Assembly (NCBI GenBank): GCA_903940375.1
Contig: CAJAKT010000204.1
Location: 1 to 16,499 of the forward strand
Source: an uncultured bacterium
Lineage (GTDB): Bacteria; Actinomycetota; Actinomycetes; S36-B12
Direction of reading: 5' to 3'
Length of the DNA stretch: 16,499 bases
A program made the position numbers and the translations under genes. Shown piece after piece: positions 1 through 8,625 of this stretch. Positions within the stretch are counted from its first letter, which is position 1, and each line of letters opens with the position of its first letter. Under the pieces are notes generated by a model. The model had not been told where the DNA came from, did no database searches, and saw only the letters and a program-made list of their open reading frames with translations.

Positions 1-1
1 C

Positions 2-277
2 ACCCATCCCTCGATCGACGCCTTGCTGGAGAAGACCGACTCCAAGTACTCGCTGGTCATCTACGCATCCAAGCGCGCGCGGCAGATCAACGCCTACTAC
101 TCGCAGCTCGGTGAGGGCCTGCTCGAGTATGTCGGGCCCCTGGTCGAGACCCATGTGCAGGAGAAGCCGCTGTCCATCGCCATGCGCGAGATCGACGCGG
201 GCCTGCTCGTCAGCACGCCCGTCGCCGAGGAGGGCGAGGAGATCGTCGCCGTCGTCGACGAAGACCTCACGAGCTGA
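2..277 (+). CDS. rpoZ: DNA-directed RNA polymerase omega subunit (5' end missing)
   Basis: The omega subunit is a small protein that helps assemble and stabilise core RNA polymerase by clamping the beta-prime C-terminus. The reading frame is already open at the window edge, so the native start lies upstream. 91 codons and the stop are visible, most of an actinobacterial omega of about 90-110 residues. The recognisable core is DSKYSLVIYASKRARQINAY, followed by a conserved segment ending in EKPLSIAMREIDAGLL. The C-terminus is acidic (EEGEEIVAVVDEDLTS), as is usual in the family. A TTG at position 23 is the first possible internal start, but the residues before it (PSID) also fit the family, so the gene should be treated as truncated by the window. 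coaBC follows 33 bp downstream on the same strand; rpoZ-coaBC-metK-priA is the familiar actinobacterial order. Confidence 0.95.
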   Translation, partial: THPSIDALLEKTDSKYSLVIYASKRARQINAYYSQLGEGLLEYVGPLVETHVQEKPLSIAMREIDAGLLVSTPVAEEGEEIVAVVDEDLTS

Positions 278-310
278 CCCACGATCCGTACCGAGACCGG
301 AGCACCCGCT

Positions 311-1540
311 GTGGACGTTGACGCAGGGGGGCGCCGGTCTCGCGTCGTTCTGGGGGTCTCCGGCGGCATCGCGGCCTACAAGGCGTGCGAGGTCCTGCGC
401 GGCCTGACCGAATCCGGCTGCGACGTCACGGTCGTCCCGACAGCTGCCGCGCTGACGTTCGTCGGTTCCGCGACGTGGTCCGCGCTGTCCGGAAAGCCGG
501 TCGCGACCGATGTGTGGCAGGACGCGCACCGCGTGCCGCACGTTCGGCTGGGTCAGGAGGCCGATGTCATCGTCGTCGCTCCGGCCACTGCAGACCTGCT
601 GGCACGAGCCACCCACGGCATCGCCGACGACCTGTTGACCAATGTGCTGCTCACCGCCCGGTGTCCCGTGGTTCTCGCCCCCGCGATGCACACCGAGATG
701 TGGGAGCATCCGGCCACCCGACGCAATGTCGCCCTGCTCCGCGAGCGCGGCATGATCGTTCTCGAGCCGGACTCCGGCCGGCTCACGGGCGCTGATTCAG
801 GAAAGGGCCGCCTCCCGCAGCCTGCGGCCATCGTCGCTGCGGTGCTCGACATCCTGCGCCGTGAGCCCACTGACGACCTGCGGGGCCTTCGTATCGCGAT
901 CAGTGCCGGGGGCACCCGTGAAGCATGGGATCCGGTGCGGTTCGTGGGCAACCACAGCAGCGGTCGCCAGGGCGTGGAACTCGCCCGCACGGCGCTCGCA
1001 CGCGGCGCGATCGTCACGCTCGTCGCCGCCCACATGACTGTCGAGCCCCCGGCCGGGGTCGAGGTCGTGCGGGTGTCCTCCGCGGCCGAGCTCCAGCAGG
1101 CGATGCAGGACCGTGCCCCCACCAGCGATGTCGTCGTGATGGCGGCAGCCGTGGCCGACTTCCGACCGGTTCCGGAGTCGACCAAGGTGAAGAAGGACGA
1201 CACCGGTGCCGGCGTGACCCTCGACCTCGAGCGGACTGCCGACGTGCTCGCCGGCCTGGTTGCGGCGCGCTCGGGATCCGCACCGTTCATCGTGGGATTC
1301 GCAGCCGAGACGGCCACCGATGCGGCCGAGCTGCTGGCCCTTGGCCGTGCCAAGCTGATGCGAAAGGGCTGCGACCTGCTCGTGGTCAACGATGTGGGCG
1401 CCGACGAGGTGTTCGGGTCGCCGGACAACGCGGTCGTGATCCTCGGGGCCGATGGATCGCAGGCCGAGCTGCCTCGTCAGGGCAAGGCCGGGATTGCCGA
1501 CGGCATCTGGGACGCCGTCGCAGCGCGCCTCCGCGGCTGA
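311..1540 (+). CDS. coaBC: Bifunctional phosphopantothenoylcysteine decarboxylase / phosphopantothenate-cysteine ligase
   Basis: This enzyme makes 4'-phosphopantetheine for coenzyme A. The CoaB half joins 4'-phosphopantothenate to cysteine, and the FMN-dependent CoaC half decarboxylates the product. The 409-residue length is normal. The N-terminal flavoprotein domain (about 9-185) shows VLGVSGGIAAYKA at 13-25, the active-site His77 (PHVRLGQEADV), a flavin motif VVAPATADLLARA and PAMHTEMW at 124-131. The C-terminal ligase domain (about 190-409) shows SAGGTREAWDPVRFVGNHSSG at 198-218, AAAVADFRP at 278-286, VKKDD at 293-297 and GFAAET at 329-334. Two positions differ from E. coli Dfp: Asn of PAMN is His128, and the flap Cys of ACGDIG is Gly160 (TGADSG). 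I recall the same residues in other actinobacteria, so this looks like a lineage trait. The GTG start has a weak GGAG at 299-302. Confidence 0.96.
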   Translation: MDVDAGGRRSRVVLGVSGGIAAYKACEVLRGLTESGCDVTVVPTAAALTFVGSATWSALSGKPVATDVWQDAHRVPHVRLGQEADVIVVAPATADLLARATHGIADDLLTNVLLTARCPVVLAPAMHTEMWEHPATRRNVALLRERGMIVLEPDSGRLTGADSGKGRLPQPAAIVAAVLDILRREPTDDLRGLRIAISAGGTREAWDPVRFVGNHSSGRQGVELARTALARGAIVTLVAAHMTVEPPAGVEVVRVSSAAELQQAMQDRAPTSDVVVMAAAVADFRPVPESTKVKKDDTGAGVTLDLERTADVLAGLVAARSGSAPFIVGFAAETATDAAELLALGRAKLMRKGCDLLVVNDVGADEVFGSPDNAVVILGADGSQAELPRQGKAGIADGIWDAVAARLRG

Positions 1541-1626
1541 CCTGGTCGTCGATCAGGCCAGCGGGTCGAGCATGATCTCGCAAACCTCGTTCGGCCCGCC
1601 TGTGCGGTGTTGTCGCCCCACTGGGA

Positions 1627-1632
1627 TATTCT
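1627..1632 (+). promoter_or_regulatory. Candidate -10 element (TATTCT) of the metK riboswitch transcript
   Basis: TATTCT fits the actinobacterial TAnnnT consensus. A start 6-8 nt downstream would put the first transcribed base at about 1639-1640, exactly the 5' strand of riboswitch helix P1. No convincing -35 hexamer is seen at 17-18 bp upstream; a TTGTCG at 1610-1615 is too close (11 bp). The call rests on the TANNNT match and the fit with the riboswitch start. Confidence 0.4.
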
Positions 1633-1639
1633 TTCCCCC

Positions 1640-1758
1640 GGTCAAGAGCATCAGCGTCTAGCCCCGGCTTGCTGGTCGGCAACCCTCCTCCGCGGTGGGG
1701 TGCTCCGGGTGAGGACCAGGCCTCGAATGAGGCAAGCGCGAGCCCTGGAGTCAGGGCT
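1640..1758 (+). promoter_or_regulatory. SAM-IV riboswitch in the metK leader
   Basis: An S-adenosylmethionine-sensing leader RNA in front of the SAM synthetase gene, giving feedback control. The core closely follows the SAM-IV consensus as I remember it: AGCCCCGGCTTGCTGG around 1660-1675, CGGCAACCC at 1677-1685, CCGCGGTGGGGTGC at 1690-1703 and GGTGA then GACCAGG. Helices visible by eye are P1 GGTC 1640-1643 with GACC 1714-1717, P2 CAGC 1652-1655 with GCTG 1671-1674, the pseudoknot CCCGG 1663-1667 with CCGGG 1705-1709, a hairpin GCCTC-GAAT-GAGGC at 1720-1733, then GGCAAGCGCG at 1731-1740. A 6-bp hairpin AGCCCT/AGGGCT (1741-1746 with 1753-1758) follows. No T-run follows, so control is more likely at ribosome access than by an intrinsic terminator; that step is inference. 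The 3' boundary is approximate. SAM-I is the alternative, but the downstream hairpin arrangement favours SAM-IV. Confidence 0.88.
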
Positions 1759-1785
1759 GCGGGAGATCTGTGAGGGAGAGAGTCC

Positions 1786-3036
<1,251 letters not shown>

Positions 3037-3119
3037 CGGGCCTGTCCGGGGCGGATGCCCCCGATCAGCTGGTCCTCGTCTCGAGGCCGAAGTCTCGCGC
3101 GAGCAAGACGCGCAGCGAT

Positions 3120-5069
3120 GTGCCGGTCGAGCTGGCGGGGGTCGATCCGGTCGTCCAGGTGATGATCGACGCCCAGGTGCCGCATCTGGACCGGGTGTTC
3201 GACTATGCGGTGCCTGCCGCGCTGTCGGATGGTGCCGTTGTGGGTGCGCGCGTCCGGGTGCGATTCGCCGGTCGGCTTGTCGACGGCTTCGTCGTGGCCC
3301 GACTGGCGGCGGGCGAGCACGCCGGCGGGCTCAAGCCCCTCGAACGTGTCATCGGCAGCGAGCCTGTCCTGACAGAAGAGACGCTGGCCCTGGTTGCCGA
3401 GGTGGCCGATCGGCAGGCTGGCACCTTCAGTGACGTCGTGCGAGCAGCGGTGCCGCCGCGACATGCGCGCGCTGAAGGCATCAGTGTCGACCCGACGACA
3501 TGGGTCGCCCCTGGTGATTCCGTGGCGTCCGATCGCTGGGACGCATACGAGAACGGTCGGGCGCTGGTCCAGCGGCTGTCGACGCCCTCTGAAGGAGCCA
3601 CCCGGGCTGCATGGTCAGCCGCACCGGCCACGTCCTGGAGCGCTGACCTCGCGGCACTCGCGGGTTGCGTGCTGGCGCAGGAAACCGGCGGCGTCATCAT
3701 CGTGGTCCCGGACGCCGCCGACGTCGACCGATGCCTGGCCGAACTGGCTGATGCGCGGGCGGCCGGGACGGTCGCCACGCTGACGGCAGACCAGGGACCG
3801 GAACGCCGGTACCGGGAGTTCGTCCGCATCCTGCGAGGCGGTGCGCGCGTCGTCGTCGGGACGCGCGGGAGTGTGTTCGCGCCTGTGCCGGACCTTCGCC
3901 TCATCATCGTGTGGGACGACGGTGACGACGCACTCGCGGACCCGCAGGCGCCCTACTGGCATGCCCGAGATGTTGCTGCCCTGCGTTCGCATCTCAGCGG
4001 CTGCGACCTCGTTGTCGGGTCGCCCGCGCGGTCGGTGATCACGCAGCAGTGGTGCGAGAGCGGCTGGGCACGAACGGTCGAACCTTCGCGGGCCACGCTC
4101 GCGCAGCGCGCACCCGCGGTGCGTGCGCTCGCGGCCGAGGACGCGGCCCGCGACGAGGCGGCTGCGGCGGCCCGCATTCCGCACACCGCCTGGGAGGCGG
4201 CCAGCAAGGCCCTGCGCACCGGCCCCGTGCTCGTGCAGGTTGCCCGGCGCGGCTATCTGCCGGTGCTGTCCTGCCAGTCCTGCCGCGAGGTAGCCCGCTG
4301 CGCATGTGGTGGGCCGCTGGAGCTCGGGTCGGCAGACGCGGTCCCGCACTGCGCCTGGTGCGGCGCGCTCGCGGGTGCCTGGGTGTGCCCAGCGTGCGGT
4401 GGGCGTCGCCTGCGTGCGGTGAGTGTGGGTGCTGAGCGGACGGCCGAGGAGATCGGCCGGGCATTCCCGGGCGTGCCAGTCATCTCAAGCCATGGCGGGC
4501 ACATGGTCGCGCACGTGCCCGACGAGCCGTGCATCGTCGTCGCCACCCCGGGGGCAGAGCCGGCGTGCGATTCGGGATACGCGGCCGTCCTGATCCTCGA
4601 TGCGCGAGCGCAACTGCAGCGGCCGTATCTCGATGCACCTGAAGATGCCGCCAGACGATGGTTCGCGGCTGCGCGCCTGGCCGCGCCACGTGCGCGCGTC
4701 ATCGTCACGGCCGACAACGCCCTGGCACCCGTCCAGGCCCTCGTCCGCTGGGATGCGCCGTGGCTGGCTGCGCGCGAACTGCGCGAGCGGGCCACCGCGG
4801 GCCTACCGCCCGCGACGCGCATGGCGGCACTGCTCGGAGAGCCGTCGGACATCGCAGAGGTAGCAGCGGCCGTGGCCGTGCCACATCGGCTGCTCGGACC
4901 GGTGCCGGCACCTGATCGGGTCGATCCGCACCGGCACCGGGGGCTGATCGTCGTCGATCGCGAGCACGCCGTGGAACTCAGTCGTCAGTTGCGCGCCGCC
5001 ACCGCGACCCGGTCGGCCCGAGCGAAGTCCCGTCCGGTGCATGTGCGGATGGATCCCCGCGACGTCTGA
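3120..5069 (+). CDS. priA: PriA-like primosomal protein lacking helicase motifs
   Basis: PriA family proteins recognise stalled forks and help reload the replisome. This copy has the N-terminal 3'-DNA-binding segment (VMIDAQVPHLDRVFDYAVP near residues 14-32) and a C-terminal zinc region with eight cysteines at 385, 388, 394, 396, 411, 414, 423 and 426. The helicase core is degenerate: there is no GxGKT Walker A, and the DExH position reads VWDDGDD. Actinobacterial PriA proteins are known for this, so a scaffold rather than an ATP-driven helicase is likely. The second cysteine pair is CxC instead of the usual CxxC. The start is uncertain. GTG 3120 is chosen because it is the only standard start after metK, but in-frame residues before it (DQLVLV) resemble other actinobacterial N-termini. 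GTG 2985, overlapping metK by 52 nt, would give 694 residues instead of 649. Confidence 0.88.
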   Translation: MPVELAGVDPVVQVMIDAQVPHLDRVFDYAVPAALSDGAVVGARVRVRFAGRLVDGFVVARLAAGEHAGGLKPLERVIGSEPVLTEETLALVAEVADRQAGTFSDVVRAAVPPRHARAEGISVDPTTWVAPGDSVASDRWDAYENGRALVQRLSTPSEGATRAAWSAAPATSWSADLAALAGCVLAQETGGVIIVVPDAADVDRCLAELADARAAGTVATLTADQGPERRYREFVRILRGGARVVVGTRGSVFAPVPDLRLIIVWDDGDDALADPQAPYWHARDVAALRSHLSGCDLVVGSPARSVITQQWCESGWARTVEPSRATLAQRAPAVRALAAEDAARDEAAAAARIPHTAWEAASKALRTGPVLVQVARRGYLPVLSCQSCREVARCACGGPLELGSADAVPHCAWCGALAGAWVCPACGGRRLRAVSVGAERTAEEIGRAFPGVPVISSHGGHMVAHVPDEPCIVVATPGAEPACDSGYAAVLILDARAQLQRPYLDAPEDAARRWFAAARLAAPRARVIVTADNALAPVQALVRWDAPWLAARELRERATAGLPPATRMAALLGEPSDIAEVAAAVAVPHRLLGPVPAPDRVDPHRHRGLIVVDREHAVELSRQLRAATATRSARAKSRPVHVRMDPRDV

Positions 5070-5098
5070 CGTCCGGACGGTCGCAGATCCGGGGTGAA

Positions 5099-5104
5099 TA
5101 GACT
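5099..5104 (+). promoter_or_regulatory. Candidate -10 element (TAGACT) for leaderless def transcript
   Basis: TAGACT matches TAnnnT and ends 6 nt before the ATG of def, the distance expected if transcription starts on the A of the start codon. No Shine-Dalgarno sequence precedes def (gcggcc lies between), which supports a leaderless start. The palindrome GTCCGGAC at 5071-5078 overlaps the region where a -35 element would lie. Confidence 0.5.
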
Positions 5105-5110
5105 GCGGCC

Positions 5111-5656
5111 ATGGCAGTCAAGCCCATCCGGCTCTTCGGCGACCCGGTTCTCCGCACGCCCGCCGCACCCGTCGAGACCTTCGACAAGGAGCTGCGTCGC
5201 CTGGTCAAGGACCTCACCGACACGATGATGGACGCACCGGGAGCCGGTCTGGCGGCGCCGCAGATCGGTGTCTCGCTCCGGGTGTTCACCTACTGGGTCG
5301 ACGACGAGCCCGGGCATCTCATCAATCCGAACCTGAACCTGTCTGATGACCTCATGACCGGAGACGAGGGCTGTCTGTCGCTTCCGGACCTGGCTTTCGA
5401 TACTCCGCGGTCGCGCAGCGTCATCGCGACGGGCATGAACATGCATGGCGAGCCCGTCGTGATCGAGGGCAGCGATCTGCTGTCGCGTGCCGTCCAGCAC
5501 GAGACCGATCACCTCGACGGCATCCTGTTCATCGATCGTCTTGACCCCGAACTGCGCAAAGAGGCCATGCGGCAGATCCGCGAGGCCGAATGGTTCGGCG
5601 AGGCACCTCCCACGGTCCATGTGAGTCCGCACTCGATCTCATCCCGCTGGCTCTGA
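5111..5656 (+). CDS. def: Peptide deformylase
   Basis: Removes the N-formyl group from nascent proteins as they leave the ribosome, the counterpart of fmt, which starts one base after this stop. All three metalloenzyme motifs are intact: GLAAPQ at 46-51, EGCLSL at 86-91 (Cys88 is a metal ligand) and HETDH at 130-134 (the other two ligands and the catalytic Glu131). The 181-residue length is normal for an actinobacterial deformylase. The C-terminal tail (WFGEAPPTVHVSPHSISSRWL) runs beyond the catalytic core, as in type I actinobacterial enzymes. The ATG start is supported by the family-like N-terminus (VKPIRLFGDPVLRTPA). The start lacks a Shine-Dalgarno sequence and has a -10-like element just upstream, so it may be the leaderless first gene of def-fmt-rsmB. 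Confidence 0.97.
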   Translation: MAVKPIRLFGDPVLRTPAAPVETFDKELRRLVKDLTDTMMDAPGAGLAAPQIGVSLRVFTYWVDDEPGHLINPNLNLSDDLMTGDEGCLSLPDLAFDTPRSRSVIATGMNMHGEPVVIEGSDLLSRAVQHETDHLDGILFIDRLDPELRKEAMRQIREAEWFGEAPPTVHVSPHSISSRWL

Positions 5657-5657
5657 C

Positions 5658-6581
5658 ATGCGGCTCGTCTTCGCCGGCACGCCCGGCGTTGCCGCCATCG
5701 CTCTGGCCGACCTGATTGCCTCTCACCACGATGTTGTGGCCGTCATCACCCGCCCCGACGCCGCTTCGGGCCGGGGACGCGGTGTGGCTTCCTCGCCCGT
5801 TGCCGAGCTGGCGCGGGAGCGAGGTGTCGAGACCCTGCAGCCGACGTCGCTGCGCGATGCCGACGTCCTGGGCCGGCTGGCCGACCTCGCGCCGGACTGC
5901 GCTCCCGTGGTCGCCTACGGCGGGCTCGTCCCGGCTGCGGCGCTGACGATTCCCCGACACGGCTGGGTCAACCTGCACTTCTCGCTGCTTCCTGCCTGGC
6001 GTGGTGCTGCACCGGTGCAGCACGCCATCTGGCGCGGCGACGACATCACTGGCGCAACAACCTTCGCCCTGGAGGAGGGCCTGGACACAGGGCCGATCTA
6101 CGGGACCGTCACCGAGACGATCGCGTCGACGGATACGTCGGGCGATCTGCTCGAGCGACTCGCGCGAACCGGTTCGGGTCTTCTCCTTGCGACCCTTGAC
6201 GCGATCGAGGCGGGCACCGCGCACGCTGTTGCTCAGGTGGGCGATGTTTCCCTGGCACCGAAGTTGACCGTTGCCGACGCGGCGGTGCGCTGGGATGTCC
6301 CTGCTCTCGCCGTCGACCGACAGGTCCGCGCCTGCACTCCGGCACCGGGTGCGTGGTCCTCCTGCCGAGACGAGCGTCTGGGCATCGGTCCTGTGCAGAT
6401 CACAGCGGATGCCGAGCCGATCGAACCCGGGCGGTTGCAGGTCGGCAAGCGCGACATCCTCGTCGGCACCGCCACGATGCCGGTGCGGCTCGGAGTCGTC
6501 CGGCCGGCGGGCAAGCGAGAGATGCCTGCGGCCGACTGGGCGCGCGGGGTCCGACTCACGGACGAGGACCGCCTCATATGA
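5658..6581 (+). CDS. fmt: Methionyl-tRNA formyltransferase
   Basis: Formylates initiator Met-tRNA using 10-formyltetrahydrofolate, so that translation starts with formyl-methionine. 307 residues is the usual length. The N-terminal transferase domain starts with RLVFAGTPGVAAIAL and carries the loop RPDAASGRGRG (32-42), which in the family contacts the tRNA acceptor end. The catalytic triad corresponds to Asn105, His107 and Asp143, inside NLHFSLLPAWRGAAPVQHAI (105-124) and EEGLDTGPIY (139-148). The C-terminal OB-fold domain spans about 205-305. The start is 1 nt after the def stop with no ribosome-binding site of its own, so translation is probably coupled to def. The stop overlaps the rsmB start as ATGA. 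Confidence 0.97.
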   Translation: MRLVFAGTPGVAAIALADLIASHHDVVAVITRPDAASGRGRGVASSPVAELARERGVETLQPTSLRDADVLGRLADLAPDCAPVVAYGGLVPAAALTIPRHGWVNLHFSLLPAWRGAAPVQHAIWRGDDITGATTFALEEGLDTGPIYGTVTETIASTDTSGDLLERLARTGSGLLLATLDAIEAGTAHAVAQVGDVSLAPKLTVADAAVRWDVPALAVDRQVRACTPAPGAWSSCRDERLGIGPVQITADAEPIEPGRLQVGKRDILVGTATMPVRLGVVRPAGKREMPAADWARGVRLTDEDRLI

Positions 6582-7933
6582 CCGACAAGCCGCGCGAAGC
6601 CGCGCTGGAACTCCTGCGTGCCGTCCGCGAGGACGATGCCTATGCCAACCTCGTGCTGCCGCAGCTGCTGCACGGGTACGGGCTCAGCGGCCGTGATGCT
6701 GCCTTCGCCACCGAGCTCGCCTACGGCACCCTGCGCGGACTGGGCTGGTACGACGCGGTCCTCGCCTCGTGCGTGACGCGACCGTGGCAGAAGGTCGAGC
6801 CGGCCCTGCAGGATGTGCTCAGGCTCGGTGCTCATCAGGTGCTCGCGATGCGCGTGCCGGATCACGCAGCGGTCGACTCATCCTGCGTCTTGGCCAGAGG
6901 CCTGCTCCCGCGCTCGGGTGCTGACGCGCGGGCAGGATTCGTCAACGCCGTGCTGCGCAAGGTCGCGAAGCACGATGCTGATGGCTGGGCGTTGCAGTTG
7001 CAGGCCGAGCGGGCCGATGACGACGTCGAGTGGCTCGGCACCCGATGGTCACATCCGGCGTGGATCGTGCGCGCGATGCGCGACGCCTTGGGCACTCGGC
7101 GTGGCGAACTGGTCGATCTGCTGGTCGCCGACAACACGCCAGCACGTCCGTCGCTTGTCGCCCGGCCGGGCCGGCTCCCGGTCGAGGATCTGCTCGCGCT
7201 GCCCGAGGTCGAGCCGGGGCGGTGGTCGCCGCTCGCCGCAACGCTGGTCGACGGCACGCCCGACTCGCTGGCCTGTGTGCGCGATGGCCGGGTCGGTGTT
7301 CAGGACGAGGGCAGCCAGCTCGTTGCCCTGGCGCTGGCTCGCGCCCAGGTCGACGGAGACACCGGGCGATGGCTCGACATGTGCGCCGGGCCGGGTGGAA
7401 AGGCCGCCTTGCTCGACGGACTCGCCCGGGAAGCCGGTGGCCATCTGGTCGCGGTGGAGCAGCACGCCCACCGGGCCGATCTCGTGCAGCAGTCCTTGGC
7501 ACCTGATTCACCGTCGCAGGTCGTGACCGGTGACTCCCGCCACGCGCCGTGGGGCGACGAGCAGTTCGACCGGGTCCTGCTCGATGCGCCCTGTACGGGT
7601 CTGGGTGCGCTGAGGCGGCGTCCCGAGTCCCGCTGGCGGCGGACGACCGCCGATCTCGCGGCCCTGGGCTCCCTTCAGCGGGATCTCCTTCGCAGTGCGA
7701 TCGATGCGGCCCGGCCGGGTGGCGTCATCGCCTATGCAACGTGCTCGCCTCATCTGGCTGAGACGGAGTTCGTCATCTCCGATGTCCTCAAGGGGCGGAC
7801 CGACGTCGTCCTCGAGGATGCCCGAGCGCTGCTGCCCGAAGTACCGGACTGCGGCGACGGACCCACCGTCCAGCTCTGGCCGCATCGCCATGGCACGGAT
7901 GCCATGTTCCTCGCAGTGCTGCGAAAGTCCTGA
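6578..7933 (+). CDS. rsmB: 16S rRNA (cytosine-967 C5)-methyltransferase
   Basis: A SAM-dependent RNA methyltransferase of the Fmu/RsmB/NOL1 family that methylates cytosine 967 (E. coli numbering) in 16S rRNA. The 451-residue protein has an N-terminal NusB-like RNA-binding domain (about 5-135) followed by the Rossmann methyltransferase domain. Catalytic-domain motifs include VQDEGSQLVALAL (241-253), SAM motif I DMCAGPGGK (267-275), motif IV DAPCTGLG (336-343) with Cys339, and the nucleophile motif ATCS (387-390) with Cys389. ATG 6578 overlaps the fmt stop (ATGA) and has GAGGA at 6564-6568; earlier in-frame codons would run into fmt and do not match the family. It sits with def and fmt in a compact translation group, a common actinobacterial arrangement. 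Confidence 0.95.
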   Translation: MTDKPREAALELLRAVREDDAYANLVLPQLLHGYGLSGRDAAFATELAYGTLRGLGWYDAVLASCVTRPWQKVEPALQDVLRLGAHQVLAMRVPDHAAVDSSCVLARGLLPRSGADARAGFVNAVLRKVAKHDADGWALQLQAERADDDVEWLGTRWSHPAWIVRAMRDALGTRRGELVDLLVADNTPARPSLVARPGRLPVEDLLALPEVEPGRWSPLAATLVDGTPDSLACVRDGRVGVQDEGSQLVALALARAQVDGDTGRWLDMCAGPGGKAALLDGLAREAGGHLVAVEQHAHRADLVQQSLAPDSPSQVVTGDSRHAPWGDEQFDRVLLDAPCTGLGALRRRPESRWRRTTADLAALGSLQRDLLRSAIDAARPGGVIAYATCSPHLAETEFVISDVLKGRTDVVLEDARALLPEVPDCGDGPTVQLWPHRHGTDAMFLAVLRKS

Positions 7934-7943
7934 CCCACGGGCA

Positions 7944-7949
7944 TAGGGT
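7944..7949 (+). promoter_or_regulatory. Candidate -10 element (TAGGGT) for leaderless rpe transcript
   Basis: TAGGGT fits TAnnnT and ends 7 nt before GTG 7957, so transcription could begin on the start codon. There is no purine-rich ribosome-binding site between rsmB and rpe. This placement argues for GTG 7957 rather than GTG 7948 or ATG 7963 as the rpe start. No clear -35 was seen. Confidence 0.5.
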
Positions 7950-7956
7950 GAATGGC

Positions 7957-8625
7957 GTGGGCATGCAGATCTCTCCGAGCGTCTTGAACTCCGACCTGTC
8001 CAATCTGGCTGCCGAGGTGCGCCGGGTGCAGGGTGCAGCCGACTGGATCCACCTCGATGTCATGGACAACCACTTCGTCCCCAACCTGACCTTCGGGCTG
8101 CCGGTGATCGAGAGCCTGCTGAAGCACATCGATGTCCCGGCGGACTGCCATCTGATGATCGCCGATCCGGATCGGTGGGCACCCGGTTTCGCCGAGGCGG
8201 GCGCGGGGAGCGTGACCTTTCACGTCGAGGCGGCGAACAAGCCGCGCATGGTTGCCAAGGACATCCGGGCGGCCGGTGCACGTGCTGGCGTGGCGGTGAA
8301 GCCCGGCACATCGATCGCACAGGTCTCCGACCTGCTTCCGGTCATCGACATGATCCTGGTCATGACGGTCGAGCCGGGCTTCGGCGGTCAGTCGTTCATG
8401 GCGGAGATGCTCCCCAAGATTCGCGAGGCGCGCCGCCTTGTCGACGGCTCCGATGTTGACGTCTGGATCCAGGTCGACGGCGGCATCGGCCCCGACACCA
8501 TCGAGCAGTGCGCCGCTGCTGGTGCTGATGTGTTCGTCGCCGGTTCGGCCGTCTATCGGGCAGCCGACCCGGCGGTCATGGTTGAGCAGTTGCGCGCGAG
8601 CGCTGAGAACGCTGCGCGCCCGTGA
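7957..8625 (+). CDS. rpe: Ribulose-phosphate 3-epimerase
   Basis: Interconverts ribulose 5-phosphate and xylulose 5-phosphate in the pentose phosphate pathway. Ribulose 5-phosphate is also the substrate of the RibB half of ribBA downstream. The 222-residue TIM-barrel protein has all expected metal and catalytic residues: His32 and Asp34 in HLDVMDNHFVPN (32-43), His65 in CHLMI, VEPGFGGQSFM (138-148) and Asp174 in QVDGGI (172-177). The MDNHFVPN form, with Asn instead of the usual Gly, is typical of actinobacteria as I recall. GTG 7957 is chosen because a TAGGGT -10 element ends 7 nt before it and the N-terminus QISPSVLNSDL fits. GTG 7948 would add three residues. The stop overlaps the ribD start as GTGA. 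Confidence 0.95.
   Translation: MGMQISPSVLNSDLSNLAAEVRRVQGAADWIHLDVMDNHFVPNLTFGLPVIESLLKHIDVPADCHLMIADPDRWAPGFAEAGAGSVTFHVEAANKPRMVAKDIRAAGARAGVAVKPGTSIAQVSDLLPVIDMILVMTVEPGFGGQSFMAEMLPKIREARRLVDGSDVDVWIQVDGGIGPDTIEQCAAAGADVFVAGSAVYRAADPAVMVEQLRASAENAARP

Noticed and set aside
553..1428. Minus-strand open frame of 291 codons across coaBC.
   Set aside because: Ser/Thr/Ala/Arg-rich composition typical of an antisense shadow; coaBC is certain.
1541..1626. Possible intrinsic terminator after coaBC (CGAG 1567-1570 with CTCG 1577-1580).
   Set aside because: Only 4 bp and no T-run; not convincing as a terminator.
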